Shown here: piece after piece, positions 8,418 to 17,098 of the stretch | How the letters are laid out: each line of letters begins with the position of its first letter | Numbering within the stretch: the first letter of the stretch is position 1 | Origin: Ignavibacteriaceae bacterium | Lineage (GTDB): Bacteria; Bacteroidota; Ignavibacteria; Ignavibacteriales; Ignavibacteriaceae | Reading direction: 5' to 3' | Assembly: GCA_008933765.1 (NCBI GenBank) | Contig: WBUK01000001.1 | Span: 344,801-408,800 of the forward strand | DNA: 64,000 bases | Program-made: the position numbers and the translations under genes | Notes under the pieces: generated by a model | The model's database searches: none | What the model was told of the DNA's origin: nothing | The model's input: only the letters and a program-made list of their open reading frames with translations

Positions 8418-10547
8418 TTAGTATCCCCCCTGTTTAACACTTACCGCTACACCTCCGGAAGAGGCAAGTTTTACCTTAATCACGGAATTTGAATTAACAG
8501 TTCGGGTTTCTATTTTATATTTCATTGGGTTTTTATCCCAGCTTGCGTCATCGGTATCCATATAGAAAATGGCGTTAAAATCTTTTCCGGCGGGGAGAAA
8601 GTTGAAATTAATCTCCATTTCACGGGGATTTTCATCAGTTATGCCGCCAACGAACCACTCATTTTTATTTTTTGCTTTTCTGGCAATAAGAACCCAATCT
8701 CCCGGCTCAGCCGAAAGTACCCAAGTATTATCCCAATCGGTTGCCACATCTTTAATGAACTGAAAAGCGTCGGGGAATCTTTCGTAGTTCTCCGGCAAAT
8801 CTGCCGCCATCTGCAACGGGCTGTACATGGTAACATATAAAGCCAACTGTTTCGCCAAAGTAGTGTGAACCTGAAATTTGCTTCCCGGGGTGTAATAATC
8901 CATTTTTATCTGAAAAATACCCGGTGTATAGTCCATTGCGCCCCCCATCAGCCGGGTGAAGGGAAGAATTGTCTCATGCTCAGGCGGGTTGCCTCGGCTC
9001 CAGGCATTGAACTCATTGCCTCTTGCCGCTTCTGCTGCAATCCAGTTTGGATATGTTCTGCTTTGCCCTGTCGGTCTGTGTGACTCGTGCGAGTTGACCA
9101 TAATCTTATATTCAGCCGCTTTTTTTGCCACCCGGTAAAAATGAGAAACCATCCACTGCCCATCGTGAAACTCACCCCGCGGAATTATACGCCCGACATA
9201 TCCGGTTTTAACTGCATCATATCCGTTTTCCGTCATAAACCGGAAAGCATCATCCATCCTGCGCTCATAATTGGTTGCGGAGCCGCTCGTCTCGTGGTGC
9301 ATAATCAGTTTAACCCCTTTGGAAGCGGCATATTCCTGCAGTGCTTTAACATCAAAATCGGGGTATGGAGTTACAAAATCAAAAACATCCTCTTTCCAGT
9401 GCCCGAACCAGTCTTCCCAGCCAATATTCCAGCCTTCAACAAGCACAGCATCAAACCCGTTTTTAGCCGCAAAATCGATGTAATATTTTGTTCTGTCGGT
9501 TGTAGCACCGTGTTTTCCGTTTGGTTTAACTTTGTGCCAGTCAACCCGGTCAATTTTCACATTTCCAATATCGGAATAGTTCCAGCTCGCTTTTCCGACA
9601 TGCAGCTCCCACCAAATCCCGAGATATTTCGAAGATTTAATCCAACTTACATCCTCAATCTTAGAAGGTTCATTTAGGTTCAGAATCATTTTTGAAGCGA
9701 GGATATCCTCTGCCCTGTCCGAGACGATAATCGTACGCCATGGTGTGTGGCAGGGTGCCTGCATATATGCAACATTTCCAACGCCATCGGGGGCGAAAGA
9801 AGTGGTCAGCGAAAAATTTCCATCGCCGTAATCTTCACGGTTAACGAGCAGATGCATAACGGGGTAATCTTCCACTGCCGCTTCAAAAATGTTGATGTAA
9901 AGCCCATCCTCACTTTTCATCATAAGCGGGGTCTGAACCGCATTGGGTGCAATTATCTTTTTTGTAGAAATTTCAAAGTAGTCCTGCCCTTTTTCGGCGT
10001 CAATTTCGCTAAGCTTGCTTGTCATGTATGGGTACTCGTTGCTGTCGTAGTCACCCGGGATCCAAAAGGTTTTATGATCCCCCGGAATGGTAAACTCTGT
10101 CTTTTCACCCATTATAATGAAATATCTTTGATTTTCCGATTCGGGGAATTCGTATCTGAAACCAAGTCCGTCGTTAAAGATACGGAAAACAATCACCACT
10201 TCCTTGCCGGTTTCCATGCTCTTAAACGGCACTTTCATTTCGTTATAGTGATTCCTTATCTCTTTCACTTCGCCTAAAACTGGCTGCCATGTTTCATTAA
10301 ATTCAGAAAATGTGGGGTCGGTAAATTGCGAAAGTTTTTCAGTGAATCCGGCGTCGTCTTTAACTATTACACCAAGGCGCGATTCCTTCACCACCGGTTT
10401 ATCTTTGTAGTTGAGAGTATAATAAGGTATGCCGCCCCGGCTCATCATCAACTCTAAACGAAGATTTCCGTTGGGGGATTTTAGCTCCTGCGCATGCATG
10501 GCAAGTGCCAAAACCGGCAGCAAAAAGAGAAGAAACCGCGTTTTCAT
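8418..10547 (-). CDS. Glycoside hydrolase family 97 (SusB-like alpha-glucosidase)
   Basis: About 710 residues from the chosen ATG at 10547, which gives a clean signal peptide (MKTRFLLFLLPVLALAMHA). An upstream in-frame ATG at 10583 would overlap the preceding gene and spoil the signal. The GH97 layout is visible: an N-terminal beta-sandwich (about 20-270), a TIM barrel with 'LVEGWNIGWEDWFGHW', 'LIMHHETSGSATNYE', 'MVNSHESHRPTG' and 'AARGNEFNAWSRGNPPEH', and a C-terminal beta domain. The glutamates in HHET, SHES and GNEFN match the inverting alpha-glucosidase type rather than the retaining alpha-galactosidase branch, which has an Asp nucleophile where this protein reads KTGYV. It is likely periplasmic, acting on alpha-glucans. 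No SusC/D genes are adjacent. Confidence 0.9.
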   Translation of the reverse strand: MKTRFLLFLLPVLALAMHAQELKSPNGNLRLELMMSRGGIPYYTLNYKDKPVVKESRLGVIVKDDAGFTEKLSQFTDPTFSEFNETWQPVLGEVKEIRNHYNEMKVPFKSMETGKEVVIVFRIFNDGLGFRYEFPESENQRYFIIMGEKTEFTIPGDHKTFWIPGDYDSNEYPYMTSKLSEIDAEKGQDYFEISTKKIIAPNAVQTPLMMKSEDGLYINIFEAAVEDYPVMHLLVNREDYGDGNFSLTTSFAPDGVGNVAYMQAPCHTPWRTIIVSDRAEDILASKMILNLNEPSKIEDVSWIKSSKYLGIWWELHVGKASWNYSDIGNVKIDRVDWHKVKPNGKHGATTDRTKYYIDFAAKNGFDAVLVEGWNIGWEDWFGHWKEDVFDFVTPYPDFDVKALQEYAASKGVKLIMHHETSGSATNYERRMDDAFRFMTENGYDAVKTGYVGRIIPRGEFHDGQWMVSHFYRVAKKAAEYKIMVNSHESHRPTGQSRTYPNWIAAEAARGNEFNAWSRGNPPEHETILPFTRLMGGAMDYTPGIFQIKMDYYTPGSKFQVHTTLAKQLALYVTMYSPLQMAADLPENYERFPDAFQFIKDVATDWDNTWVLSAEPGDWVLIARKAKNKNEWFVGGITDENPREMEINFNFLPAGKDFNAIFYMDTDDASWDKNPMKYKIETRTVNSNSVIKVKLASSGGVAVSVKQGGY

Positions 10548-10555
10548 CTCAAAAT

Positions 10556-10963
10556 TTAGTAACGCGGGTGAGCTGCACACCACTCTTTGATGTAGCGGGC
10601 GATCTCGGGGGTGGGTGTACCGGGTGTAAAAATCTCACCCGTGCCTAATTTTTTAAGTTCTTCCTTGTCTTTCTCCGGAATAATACCCCCTCCGGTAAGC
10701 AACACATCATCAATCCCCTGTTGTTTCATCAAATCGAGTATCCGGGGGAAAAGGGTCATGTGCGCTCCCGAAAGAATGCTAAGCCCGATAACATCGACAT
10801 CTTCCTGAAGTGCCGCTTCAACAATCGACTCAGGGGTTTGCCGCAAGCCTGTATAAATCACTTCCATGCCGGCGTCCCGAAGTGCAGCCGCAATAACTTT
10901 TGCGCCGCGGTCGTGCCCGTCTAACCCCGCCTTTGCCACTAATACTCTGATCTTCTTTTCCAT
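10556..10963 (-). CDS. Free-standing B12-binding domain protein (methylmalonyl-CoA mutase C-terminal type)
   Basis: 135 residues, one cobalamin-binding Rossmann-like domain. The base-off DxHxxG motif is LDGHDRG at about residues 14-20, followed by '[10 protein letters not shown]' and '[12 protein letters not shown]', as in methylmalonyl-CoA mutase small domains. The catalytic TIM-barrel subunit is not in this window, so it probably pairs with a mutase large subunit encoded elsewhere. It sits 9 bp upstream of the GH97 gene and 18 bp after a HIT gene, probably co-transcribed without functional linkage. Confidence 0.9.
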   Translation of the reverse strand: MEKKIRVLVAKAGLDGHDRGAKVIAAALRDAGMEVIYTGLRQTPESIVEAALQEDVDVIGLSILSGAHMTLFPRILDLMKQQGIDDVLLTGGGIIPEKDKEELKKLGTGEIFTPGTPTPEIARYIKEWCAAHPRY

Positions 10964-10981
10964 TTATTTTGATCTCCGGTG

Positions 10982-11392
10982 TTATAAATGTTTTTTGATC
11001 TTCTCAGCGAACGACCTCATCTCGGTCTCGCTGTTGTATTGTTTAAATTCCAACCTTCTGAACACATTATCCCCCCTAAACCTTGGAATAATGTGATAGT
11101 GCAGGTGAAAAATGGTCTGCGAGGCAGCCTCACCCGTGTTACAAATTATATTAAACCCATCGGCACCGGTGGCTTTTTCCACCGCAAGCGCAATTTGTTG
11201 CACTTTTGCGAAAAAATGTTGCATGCTCTCCGGCGGCATCTCTCTGAAATCGGTGTGGTGCTCAACCGGAACAACAAGCGTATGCCCTAAGTTCAGCGGT
11301 CTTATGTCTAAGAACGACACCACTTCCGGGTCGCTATAGATCATTCCATCATGATCTTCATTTTTTATTATATCGCAAAATATACAATTCAT
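10982..11392 (-). CDS. HIT family nucleotide-binding hydrolase
   Basis: 137 residues from the ATG at 11392 (MNCIFCDIIKNE), the canonical HIT start. The 23 residues in front of it in the open frame are AT-rich and not family-like. The catalytic histidine triad is HLHYHIIPR near residue 96, and the N-terminal CIFC pair with the conserved histidines suggests a zinc-containing HIT protein. Family members hydrolyse dinucleoside polyphosphates or AMP-lysine/AMP-NH2. The substrate cannot be told here. Confidence 0.9.
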   Translation of the reverse strand: MNCIFCDIIKNEDHDGMIYSDPEVVSFLDIRPLNLGHTLVVPVEHHTDFREMPPESMQHFFAKVQQIALAVEKATGADGFNIICNTGEAASQTIFHLHYHIIPRFRGDNVFRRLEFKQYNSETEMRSFAEKIKKHL

Positions 11393-11461
11393 TACGAAAA
11401 TGCAAAAGATTTTTAAGTGATTAAAACTTAAGTTTATATACTTTGAAATTTCAAATCTCAA

Positions 11462-11568
11462 AAGCCCTGCCTCAAGTTTTTAAGTTCTTAAGCTCTCATC
11501 CCTCAGTTCGAGTTTTGAAGTTCACAAACTTTTGAAGTTCTTAAACTCAAAATTCTAAGTTTCCGGTT
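11462..11568. repeat. Low-complexity intergenic stretch of degenerate AAGTTCTTAA / TTTTGAAGTTC words
   Basis: Short degenerate repeats of 'AAGTTTTTAAGTTCTTAA' and 'TTTTGAAGTTC' fill the gap between kdsB and the HIT gene. Similar GTTTTGAG/TTCTGAG words occur at 63856-63900. No gene is supported. Confidence 0.4.
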
Positions 11569-12333
11569 TTAATTTCTCAGTTGACCAAACGAAAGCGCAA
11601 ATGTTCGTGCCCGGTAAAGGTCTTCAGGTGTATCAACCGAAATATTTTCAGTTACTGTTTCCACCACACGGATTTTGTAACCGTTCTCCAAAATCCGCAG
11701 CTGCTCAAGCTTTTCGGCATTTTCAAGCTGCGACTGCGGCAACCGCGTGTAGTGAAGTAAAAAATCGCGCCGGTAAACATACAAACCAATATGTTTATAA
11801 AAGAGACCCGATTGCATTTGCCGGATTAACTCTTCCTTCTCTCTTAAATAAGGAATTGGCGAGCGCGAAAAATAAACGGCATTGCTGAACTTATCAAAAA
11901 CAACTTTAACCACCGAAGGGTTATTAAGCTCTTCGGCCGTGGTGATTTTTTTTACCAAAGTTGCCACCTGAAGCGCCGGCTCGACAATCAACGGCATTAC
12001 TGCATCGTCAATTACACCGCCTGAAATGAAAGGTTCATCCCCCTGCACATTCACAATTATGTCGGTGTCGTTCAATTGATTGGCAACATAAGCAATCCGA
12101 TCGGAACCGGTTTGAATATCATCGGGCGTCATCACTACTTTGCCGCCAAAACCTTTCACAGCGTCAAAAATCCGTTGATCGTCTGTAGCAACAATCACAG
12201 AATCAACTAACCTCGAGCTTTTTACACTCCGGTAAACCCATTCTATCATTGGTTTATCCAAAATTTGAACCAACGGTTTCCCCGGCAGGCGGGTGGAAGC
12301 GTAACGAGCAGGTATAACAGCAACGGTTCTCAT
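11569..12333 (-). CDS. kdsB: 3-deoxy-manno-octulosonate cytidylyltransferase
   Basis: 254 residues, the usual length. The N-terminal nucleotide-binding signature is PARYASTRLPGKPL at about residues 7-20. 'IVATDDQRIF' and 'NVQGDEPFI' follow, giving the Asp metal ligand region, and 'SPIPYLRE' and 'KHIGLYVYRRDFL' are present. It activates Kdo as CMP-Kdo for lipopolysaccharide inner core synthesis in the cytoplasm, so a Gram-negative outer membrane is implied. It stands between two repeat-containing gaps, probably as its own transcription unit. Confidence 0.95.
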   Translation of the reverse strand: MRTVAVIPARYASTRLPGKPLVQILDKPMIEWVYRSVKSSRLVDSVIVATDDQRIFDAVKGFGGKVVMTPDDIQTGSDRIAYVANQLNDTDIIVNVQGDEPFISGGVIDDAVMPLIVEPALQVATLVKKITTAEELNNPSVVKVVFDKFSNAVYFSRSPIPYLREKEELIRQMQSGLFYKHIGLYVYRRDFLLHYTRLPQSQLENAEKLEQLRILENGYKIRVVETVTENISVDTPEDLYRARTFALSFGQLRN

Positions 12334-12342
12334 TATTCTATT

Positions 12343-12465
12343 CCCAAAAACACCTGATAATTGAAATTCGCCGCCGTTCCTGAAGCAAATCTCTCTCCCA
12401 AAAACACCTGATAATTGAAATTCGCCGCCGTTCCTGAAGCAAATCTCTCTCCCAAAAACACCTGA
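12343..12465. repeat. 54-bp tandem repeat, two full copies plus a 15-bp fragment
   Basis: A unit beginning CCCAAAAACACCTGATAATT recurs at 12343 and 12397 with no difference I can see. A truncated third start lies at 12451. It occupies most of the gap between gatC and kdsB, immediately upstream of the kdsB start at 12333, so it lies in or next to the kdsB promoter. Confidence 0.9.
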
Positions 12466-12478
12466 AAGATAAAAACGA

Positions 12479-12775
12479 TCATTTTTCTTTAATCACCTTT
12501 GGAACACTGAAGTGTTGCTCGGACTCCGCCGGTGCGTTCAGAAAAGTTTTTTCGATCGGAAGCGAGTCTTTCACTTCATCTTTTCTCAGTTGCCCTTTAC
12601 CCGTTTCAATCGGGTGATACAATGGCGCCACATCTGTAAGATCAAGTTCGTTCAACTGGTCCATATATTCCAAAATTTTATTGAACTCTTGCGTAAAAGA
12701 AGTAAGTTCTTCCTCTTCAAATTTCAACATCGAAAGTTTTGCGATATATTTTACATCATCAATGGTTACGCTCAT
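12479..12775 (-). CDS. gatC: Asp/Glu-tRNA(Asn/Gln) amidotransferase subunit C
   Basis: 99 residues from the ATG at 12775 (MSVTIDDVKYIAKLSML), preceded at good spacing by AAAGGA on the minus strand. An in-frame ATG 24 bp upstream lacks this. The sequence has the standard GatC pattern 'AKLSMLKFEEEELTSFTQEFNKIL..MDQLNELD' and 'PLYHP..GQLRKDEV'. GatC stabilises the GatA/GatB complex for transamidation of mischarged tRNAs. It overlaps the 3' end of plsC by 17 bp; gatA and gatB are not nearby. Confidence 0.92.
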   Translation of the reverse strand: MSVTIDDVKYIAKLSMLKFEEEELTSFTQEFNKILEYMDQLNELDLTDVAPLYHPIETGKGQLRKDEVKDSLPIEKTFLNAPAESEQHFSVPKVIKEK

Positions 12776-13487
12776 TCTCAATCCTTTCTTTGTTTTCAAT
12801 TATCTTATTTCTTACTGCCGCCATCAGCTCCAATTCTTCCTTTTTGCCGAGGTTTCCTTCAGGTGGAAAGATCGGTTTATCATAATGTACATAGATTGTA
12901 CCGGGCACAATTTTGAACCTGCCGCCTGCGTTCCCTCGTTCTCTGGCGCCAACTATTGTAACCGGAACAATAGGGTGTTTCACCTTAACCGCAAGATAAA
13001 ATGCACCCCGTTTGAACTCCTGAACTTCACCATCCTTGCTTCTTGTTCCCTCAGCAAACAAAAGAACGGAATATTTTCGCTCATTCAATAACCTGTCGGC
13101 TTCTTCAATGCTTTTCATCCCGCTTTTTGGGTTTTTTCTGTCAACCGAAATGTAGGGACCCAGCTCTAATTGCCACCCAAAGAAAGGTATCCGCCCCAAT
13201 TCCTTTTTGAAAATCATCACCATTCTGTTGGGAACGCTCAACTGCATTGCCGGTATATCGTAAAAACTTGTGTGGTTCGGAACATAAACATACGCCCGGT
13301 TTGGGTCAATATTTTCCGTGCCGGTAACCACCAATTTTATTCCGCTGATCCTCAAAATCCCGCGGGGGAAAGTTCTCGACAGTCTGAAGTAAAGGCGGTG
13401 GCTTTTGTCGATTAGAAGATAGAATAAACCGGTGATAGAACAACCGGTTACAAAAAATATCAACAGGATGACGCGGATAAGTGTCAA
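12759..13487 (-). CDS. plsC: 1-acyl-sn-glycerol-3-phosphate acyltransferase
   Basis: 242 residues. An N-terminal hydrophobic anchor covers residues 3-25. The acyltransferase motif I NHTSFYD (HxxxxD) lies near residue 71 and motif III FAEGTRSKDG near residue 145, with 'KHPIVPVTIVGAR' afterwards. It forms phosphatidic acid from lysophosphatidate at the inner membrane. It is the first gene of a short operon with gatC. Confidence 0.92.
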   Translation of the reverse strand: MTLIRVILLIFFVTGCSITGLFYLLIDKSHRLYFRLSRTFPRGILRISGIKLVVTGTENIDPNRAYVYVPNHTSFYDIPAMQLSVPNRMVMIFKKELGRIPFFGWQLELGPYISVDRKNPKSGMKSIEEADRLLNERKYSVLLFAEGTRSKDGEVQEFKRGAFYLAVKVKHPIVPVTIVGARERGNAGGRFKIVPGTIYVHYDKPIFPPEGNLGKKEELELMAAVRNKIIENKERIENERNH

Positions 13488-13753
13488 GCTTTATTACTTC
13501 CGACTAATTGAAAAAATCTTATTCAAACTTTAAAGTTAATGTTTTATCGGTTAATTTCGATGATTTGCCTGAATATATTCCACAGGAAACCGGGGTTCAG
13601 AAGAACCGAATACTCGCATTTGGCATGTAAAAGATTTCCTCTGTTTGCTGTTTGCTGTTTGCCGTCAAGTTTTCCGCCGGTGTTAATCCCTCAGGCAATG
13701 CGGTTTTACGGGTTTGCCTCCCGGTTAGCTTAACTCCTCTTCCCGGTAAAACT
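13488..13753. other. Intergenic region between batE and plsC
   Basis: 266 bp without a supported gene. A short TTTGCTG/TTTGCCG heptamer array occurs at 13643-13663. It should hold the plsC promoter and the end of the Bat operon transcript, but no clean terminator hairpin is visible. Confidence 0.4.
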
Positions 13754-14518
13754 TTAAATCTGCCCTGTGCCTTCTTTTTGTATCCAACCCGTTTTACCGT
13801 TGGGCAACAACACTCTGTACCACCCCGAAATTGTCTCCAATATTTCAAGTTTGTTGCCGGCAGATATCATTAAGGGCTTTTCTTCAGTCTTTTCAGGAAT
13901 TGAAAACATTTCGATTTGAGAGCTAAGAACAATACACTCTTTTTTATCGGCGGTTTCTTCACGACTTAAAATAAACGAGGGCACAGCAGCTACTAAACCT
14001 AAAAAGAGCACACTGCCGGCAATCAGTGTGTTCCGAATTGTAGCATATCGATATTTTAGAATAAAAGAAGCCGCTAAGGCTAAAGCTAATATGTAAAGGA
14101 TAATCATTAGTGTGAACCAAGTCCAGACACCAAAAATACCCGACATATCGTTGAAAAATTTAAAAATGAAAAATTCCGGCACCTTAGCAATTCTTTCTCT
14201 AATTTTCAAATTTTCGTTTACGATTGCCGCGGCAATCATCTGATTGTTTTTATCGTATTTGCGCGCTTTTTCTAAATATAAAATACTGTTGCCCGTTTCA
14301 CCCAATCGTGAAAATGTTAACCCAAGGTTAAAATAAAGTTCTTTACTTTTAAATCCTTTGCTAACTAACCCCTCATATTTTTCAAGTGCGCTGCTGTAAT
14401 CACCCTTTTGAAAAAATGAATTTGCCTCTTCAAACTCTTTTTCGGGCGTTTGCGGATAAATATTCCCTACGCACAAAACTGAAGTGAACATCAACCCAAA
14501 AACTAAAAATTTTATCAT
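13754..14518 (-). CDS. batE: BatE: TPR and SH3-domain membrane protein
   Basis: 254 residues: a signal peptide or first TM (about 1-20), TPR units at about 28-95 (FFQKGDYSSALEKYEGLV, ELYFNLGLTFSRLG), two TM segments at about 130-190, and a C-terminal bacterial SH3 fold ending 'LETISGWYRVLLPNGKTGWIQ'. It is the last gene of the Bat operon and overlaps batD by 4 bp. Bat proteins are linked to envelope and oxidative stress tolerance in Bacteroidota and spirochaetes; the precise activity is unknown. Confidence 0.82.
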   Translation of the reverse strand: MIKFLVFGLMFTSVLCVGNIYPQTPEKEFEEANSFFQKGDYSSALEKYEGLVSKGFKSKELYFNLGLTFSRLGETGNSILYLEKARKYDKNNQMIAAAIVNENLKIRERIAKVPEFFIFKFFNDMSGIFGVWTWFTLMIILYILALALAASFILKYRYATIRNTLIAGSVLFLGLVAAVPSFILSREETADKKECIVLSSQIEMFSIPEKTEEKPLMISAGNKLEILETISGWYRVLLPNGKTGWIQKEGTGQI

Positions 14519-16302
14519 TCTTCCCCGCTTTCAAGTCTTTCGATTATCGAAGAAGCTCTGTCGTAAACCTCCTGCATTCTTTCCATTTTACCTGAAACCG
14601 GAGCGAATCTCATCAGTTCACAGTCATCCAACAATTTCTTTATTTCAAGGGCAAACGCCGGGTCTTTTCCCGCAGAAATAAGGGTTTCTTCCGCTTTTGC
14701 TGAAGTCATCTCACTCAGCTGGATGCCGTGGCGTGTAATAAGATACCCCTCAAGTGCGGTAGCCGCTTCAGAGTAGAATTTATCGTAATTTTTTTCGTTT
14801 AACAATAAGCGTGCTTTCGACATCTTCTCCGCTGCCAATTTCTGAGCAGCTGTTTTAATCTTGTATGCCGGGTCGTTCAGCCGGGCAAATTCTTTTCGTT
14901 TATAACTGACAAAATAAGCCGCCGAAACCAAAGGTAGAAAGAGTGATAAAACCACAAACCACCCTGCGGGATATGTGCCCTGTTCTTCCAGAAACGAACT
15001 TGCACTTTTATAAATATCTATCTCTTCACCTGTTTCCACAGTTAAACCGTCGTTGTATTTTTCGTTTATTACGGTAATTGGTAACTCCTTTGTTTTCAGC
15101 GTCTCATAGGTTTTTGTCTGTGGATCAAACCAGGTGAAACCAACAGCTGGAAGTGAATATTTGCCCCCATCCCGCGGAATTAATACATACTCAATCACTT
15201 TTGAACCGGAAATCACTCCCGAATTATTTTTGGTTTTTGTAATATTTGGGTCGAGCACTTCAAAACTTTTATTAAATGTCGGTCTTGCCACATCCAACAA
15301 TTCAATATTTCCGGTGCCGTTCAGTATAATTTGGAATTTAACCGGTTCATTTTTCTTAAATTTTCTCTTTGCAACCTTCGTCTCTAAACTAAATTTACCC
15401 ACTGCACCGGTAAAATATTTTGAAGTGTCGCCGTTAGGAAGTGGCAAAATATTAACATTAACCACCGGCGAACTAATCTTAACTTCTTCCGAAGAAGAAG
15501 AGCCGGGGTGATATGATGAAAAAGGATCGTAGTTTGAACTGCTCCCCGAGAAAATAACACTAAGCGTTAAAGATATTGGCGAAATTTTTAAACTACCCGA
15601 ACGGGTTGGAAACAAAGCCGCTTTTTTCAAAATTGCAGTGTTATATTGTGTGCCGTTATAAGTTTCCGGCGTCAAATAATTACTGCTCCCCTCAAGTTCT
15701 TCCGCCCAAAAACCTTCGTACAACGGTAGTTTCGCGTGAGTTATATATTCCGGGCGAACATCAGGGCTGACATAAATTTTATACGAAACAGTTATCTGTT
15801 CACCAAGATAAGCAGTGGGTTTATCAACTATTGCACGAATAAACAATTTGTTACGAATATCTCTGCCGTTTGCATAATCACCGGATTCGTCCTGTGCAGA
15901 ACTTCCTTCAACTTTAATTGTAATGGGTTGGATGTTGTGCGTAACCCCCTCAATAGTGAATTTTGCGCCGGCAATTTGGTAGGTTCCCAATTTTCTTGCA
16001 GATAAAATATATGAATAACTACCTGTAATCGTAGCAGCGTTATTGGTAACCGAAATGCTGCGCGATTGGTTCGGGCCACTGAAAATCAGAAAATCATCCA
16101 AATCCGGAGGTGTAAAATTCACCGAAGAAGACCCCTGATACTCATAGCTAAAGTTTACCTCAAACTTCTCGTTTACTGCAACGGTTTTTTTGCTTACTTT
16201 GGAGTAAATCTTTTGAGCATCGGCACTGTTAGCAAAACAAACTAAAAAGGAAAAAATCAGAAACGGAAAAAACTTTCCCGGAAATCCTTTGTGCTGTTTC
16301 AC
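14515..16302 (-). CDS. batD: BatD: BatD-family (oxygen tolerance) protein
   Basis: 595 residues: a signal peptide (about 1-29), repeated beta-sandwich domains ('KIYSKVSKKTVAVNEKFEVNFSYEYQG', 'IRAIVDKPTAYLGEQITVSYKIYV', 'ETKVAKRKFKKNEPVKFQIILNGTGN'), one TM at about 445-465, then a cytoplasmic helical tail. This is the BatD/DUF7507-like pattern with a periplasmic portion. It overlaps both neighbours by 4 bp, so translation is coupled in the operon. Confidence 0.88.
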   Translation of the reverse strand: MKQHKGFPGKFFPFLIFSFLVCFANSADAQKIYSKVSKKTVAVNEKFEVNFSYEYQGSSSVNFTPPDLDDFLIFSGPNQSRSISVTNNAATITGSYSYILSARKLGTYQIAGAKFTIEGVTHNIQPITIKVEGSSAQDESGDYANGRDIRNKLFIRAIVDKPTAYLGEQITVSYKIYVSPDVRPEYITHAKLPLYEGFWAEELEGSSNYLTPETYNGTQYNTAILKKAALFPTRSGSLKISPISLTLSVIFSGSSSNYDPFSSYHPGSSSSEEVKISSPVVNVNILPLPNGDTSKYFTGAVGKFSLETKVAKRKFKKNEPVKFQIILNGTGNIELLDVARPTFNKSFEVLDPNITKTKNNSGVISGSKVIEYVLIPRDGGKYSLPAVGFTWFDPQTKTYETLKTKELPITVINEKYNDGLTVETGEEIDIYKSASSFLEEQGTYPAGWFVVLSLFLPLVSAAYFVSYKRKEFARLNDPAYKIKTAAQKLAAEKMSKARLLLNEKNYDKFYSEAATALEGYLITRHGIQLSEMTSAKAEETLISAGKDPAFALEIKKLLDDCELMRFAPVSGKMERMQEVYDRASSIIERLESGEE

Positions 16303-17096
16303 CAGTCAATCCTATAACTATTATTCACTCTCTCCTTGTTGCCATTTTCTTTTCTGAGGTCTTTTTCTTTGTCTTTTAAGGCATTCAGAATTTTCTCGGC
16401 GTCTTCCTTGCTCATCTGAGGCTTTTCTCTCTGCCCATTGGGCTGTTGGTTATTGTTCCCTTTGTTCTGATCGTTTTGGTTATCCCGGTTATTATCCCGG
16501 TTTTGATTTTGGTCTTTATTCTGATCTTTGTTCTGATTTTGATTTTGATTTTGGTTCTGATTCTGATTCTGGTTTTTGTTTTGATCCTTGTTCTGGTTCT
16601 GGTTTTTGTCTTGATCCTTATTCTGATCTTTGTTCTGATTTTGGTTCTGTTTCTGCTCTTCTTCCTGTTTCTTTTTCAGCTTGTTAAGAGCATAGGTTAA
16701 GTTGTACTTTGCGTCGCTGTCTTCCGGAGATAACTTCAACGAGTTTTTGTAAGCCTCAATCGCTTCCCGGTATTTACCTTCTGCTAAATAAGCATTTCCA
16801 ATGTTGTACCACGCCTTTGACTTTAATCCCTCGTCATTACTTTTTCCGATAGCTTTTTCAAAGGATTCGATCGACTCTTTATAGTTCTTAGTTTTGTAGT
16901 AACCGGCACCTAAGTTAAAATCAGGAATTGGAGATTTACTGTCAAGCTCGGAACTTTTTTTGAACAAACCTATTGCGTCGTCATATTGCTTTTTTTCATA
17001 TTTGTTAACGCCGTCGTTATTGGTTCCTTTGAAACTTTGCGAAAACAAAGCAAATGCGCTGAAACAAAAAATTATTGTTAAAAATTTTATCCTCAT
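16299..17096 (-). CDS. batC: BatC-like TPR protein with a long Q/N/K/D tract
   Basis: 265 residues: a signal peptide (about 1-19); TPR repeats at about 28-135 ('AWYNIGNAYLAEGKYREAIEAYKNSLKLSPEDSDAKYNLTYAL' spans two helices); then about 75 residues of almost pure Gln/Asn/Lys/Asp (about 145-225) built of KDQN/QNQN units; and a short charged C-terminus. TPRs suggest a protein-protein scaffold in the periplasm. The low-complexity tract is probably length-variable and prone to slippage. Confidence 0.82.
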   Translation of the reverse strand: MRIKFLTIIFCFSAFALFSQSFKGTNNDGVNKYEKKQYDDAIGLFKKSSELDSKSPIPDFNLGAGYYKTKNYKESIESFEKAIGKSNDEGLKSKAWYNIGNAYLAEGKYREAIEAYKNSLKLSPEDSDAKYNLTYALNKLKKKQEEEQKQNQNQNKDQNKDQDKNQNQNKDQNKNQNQNQNQNQNQNQNKDQNKDQNQNRDNNRDNQNDQNKGNNNQQPNGQREKPQMSKEDAEKILNALKDKEKDLRKENGNKERVNNSYRIDW

Positions 17097-17098
17097 TT

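Noticed and set aside
9087..9677. Plus-strand 196-residue frame inside GH97
   Set aside because: Antisense shadow of a clearly conserved glycoside hydrolase; no start signal and no recognisable domain.
13597..13848. Minus-strand 83-residue frame at the end of batE
   Set aside because: Out of frame with batE, half of it in a repeat-bearing gap, composition rich in Arg/Gly as expected for a chance frame.
16446..16700. Plus-strand 84-residue hydrophobic Val/Ile/Leu-rich reading frame
   Set aside because: It is the complement of the Gln/Asn repeat tract of batC (CAG/AAC/GAT codons read backwards) and has no ribosome-binding site or family features.
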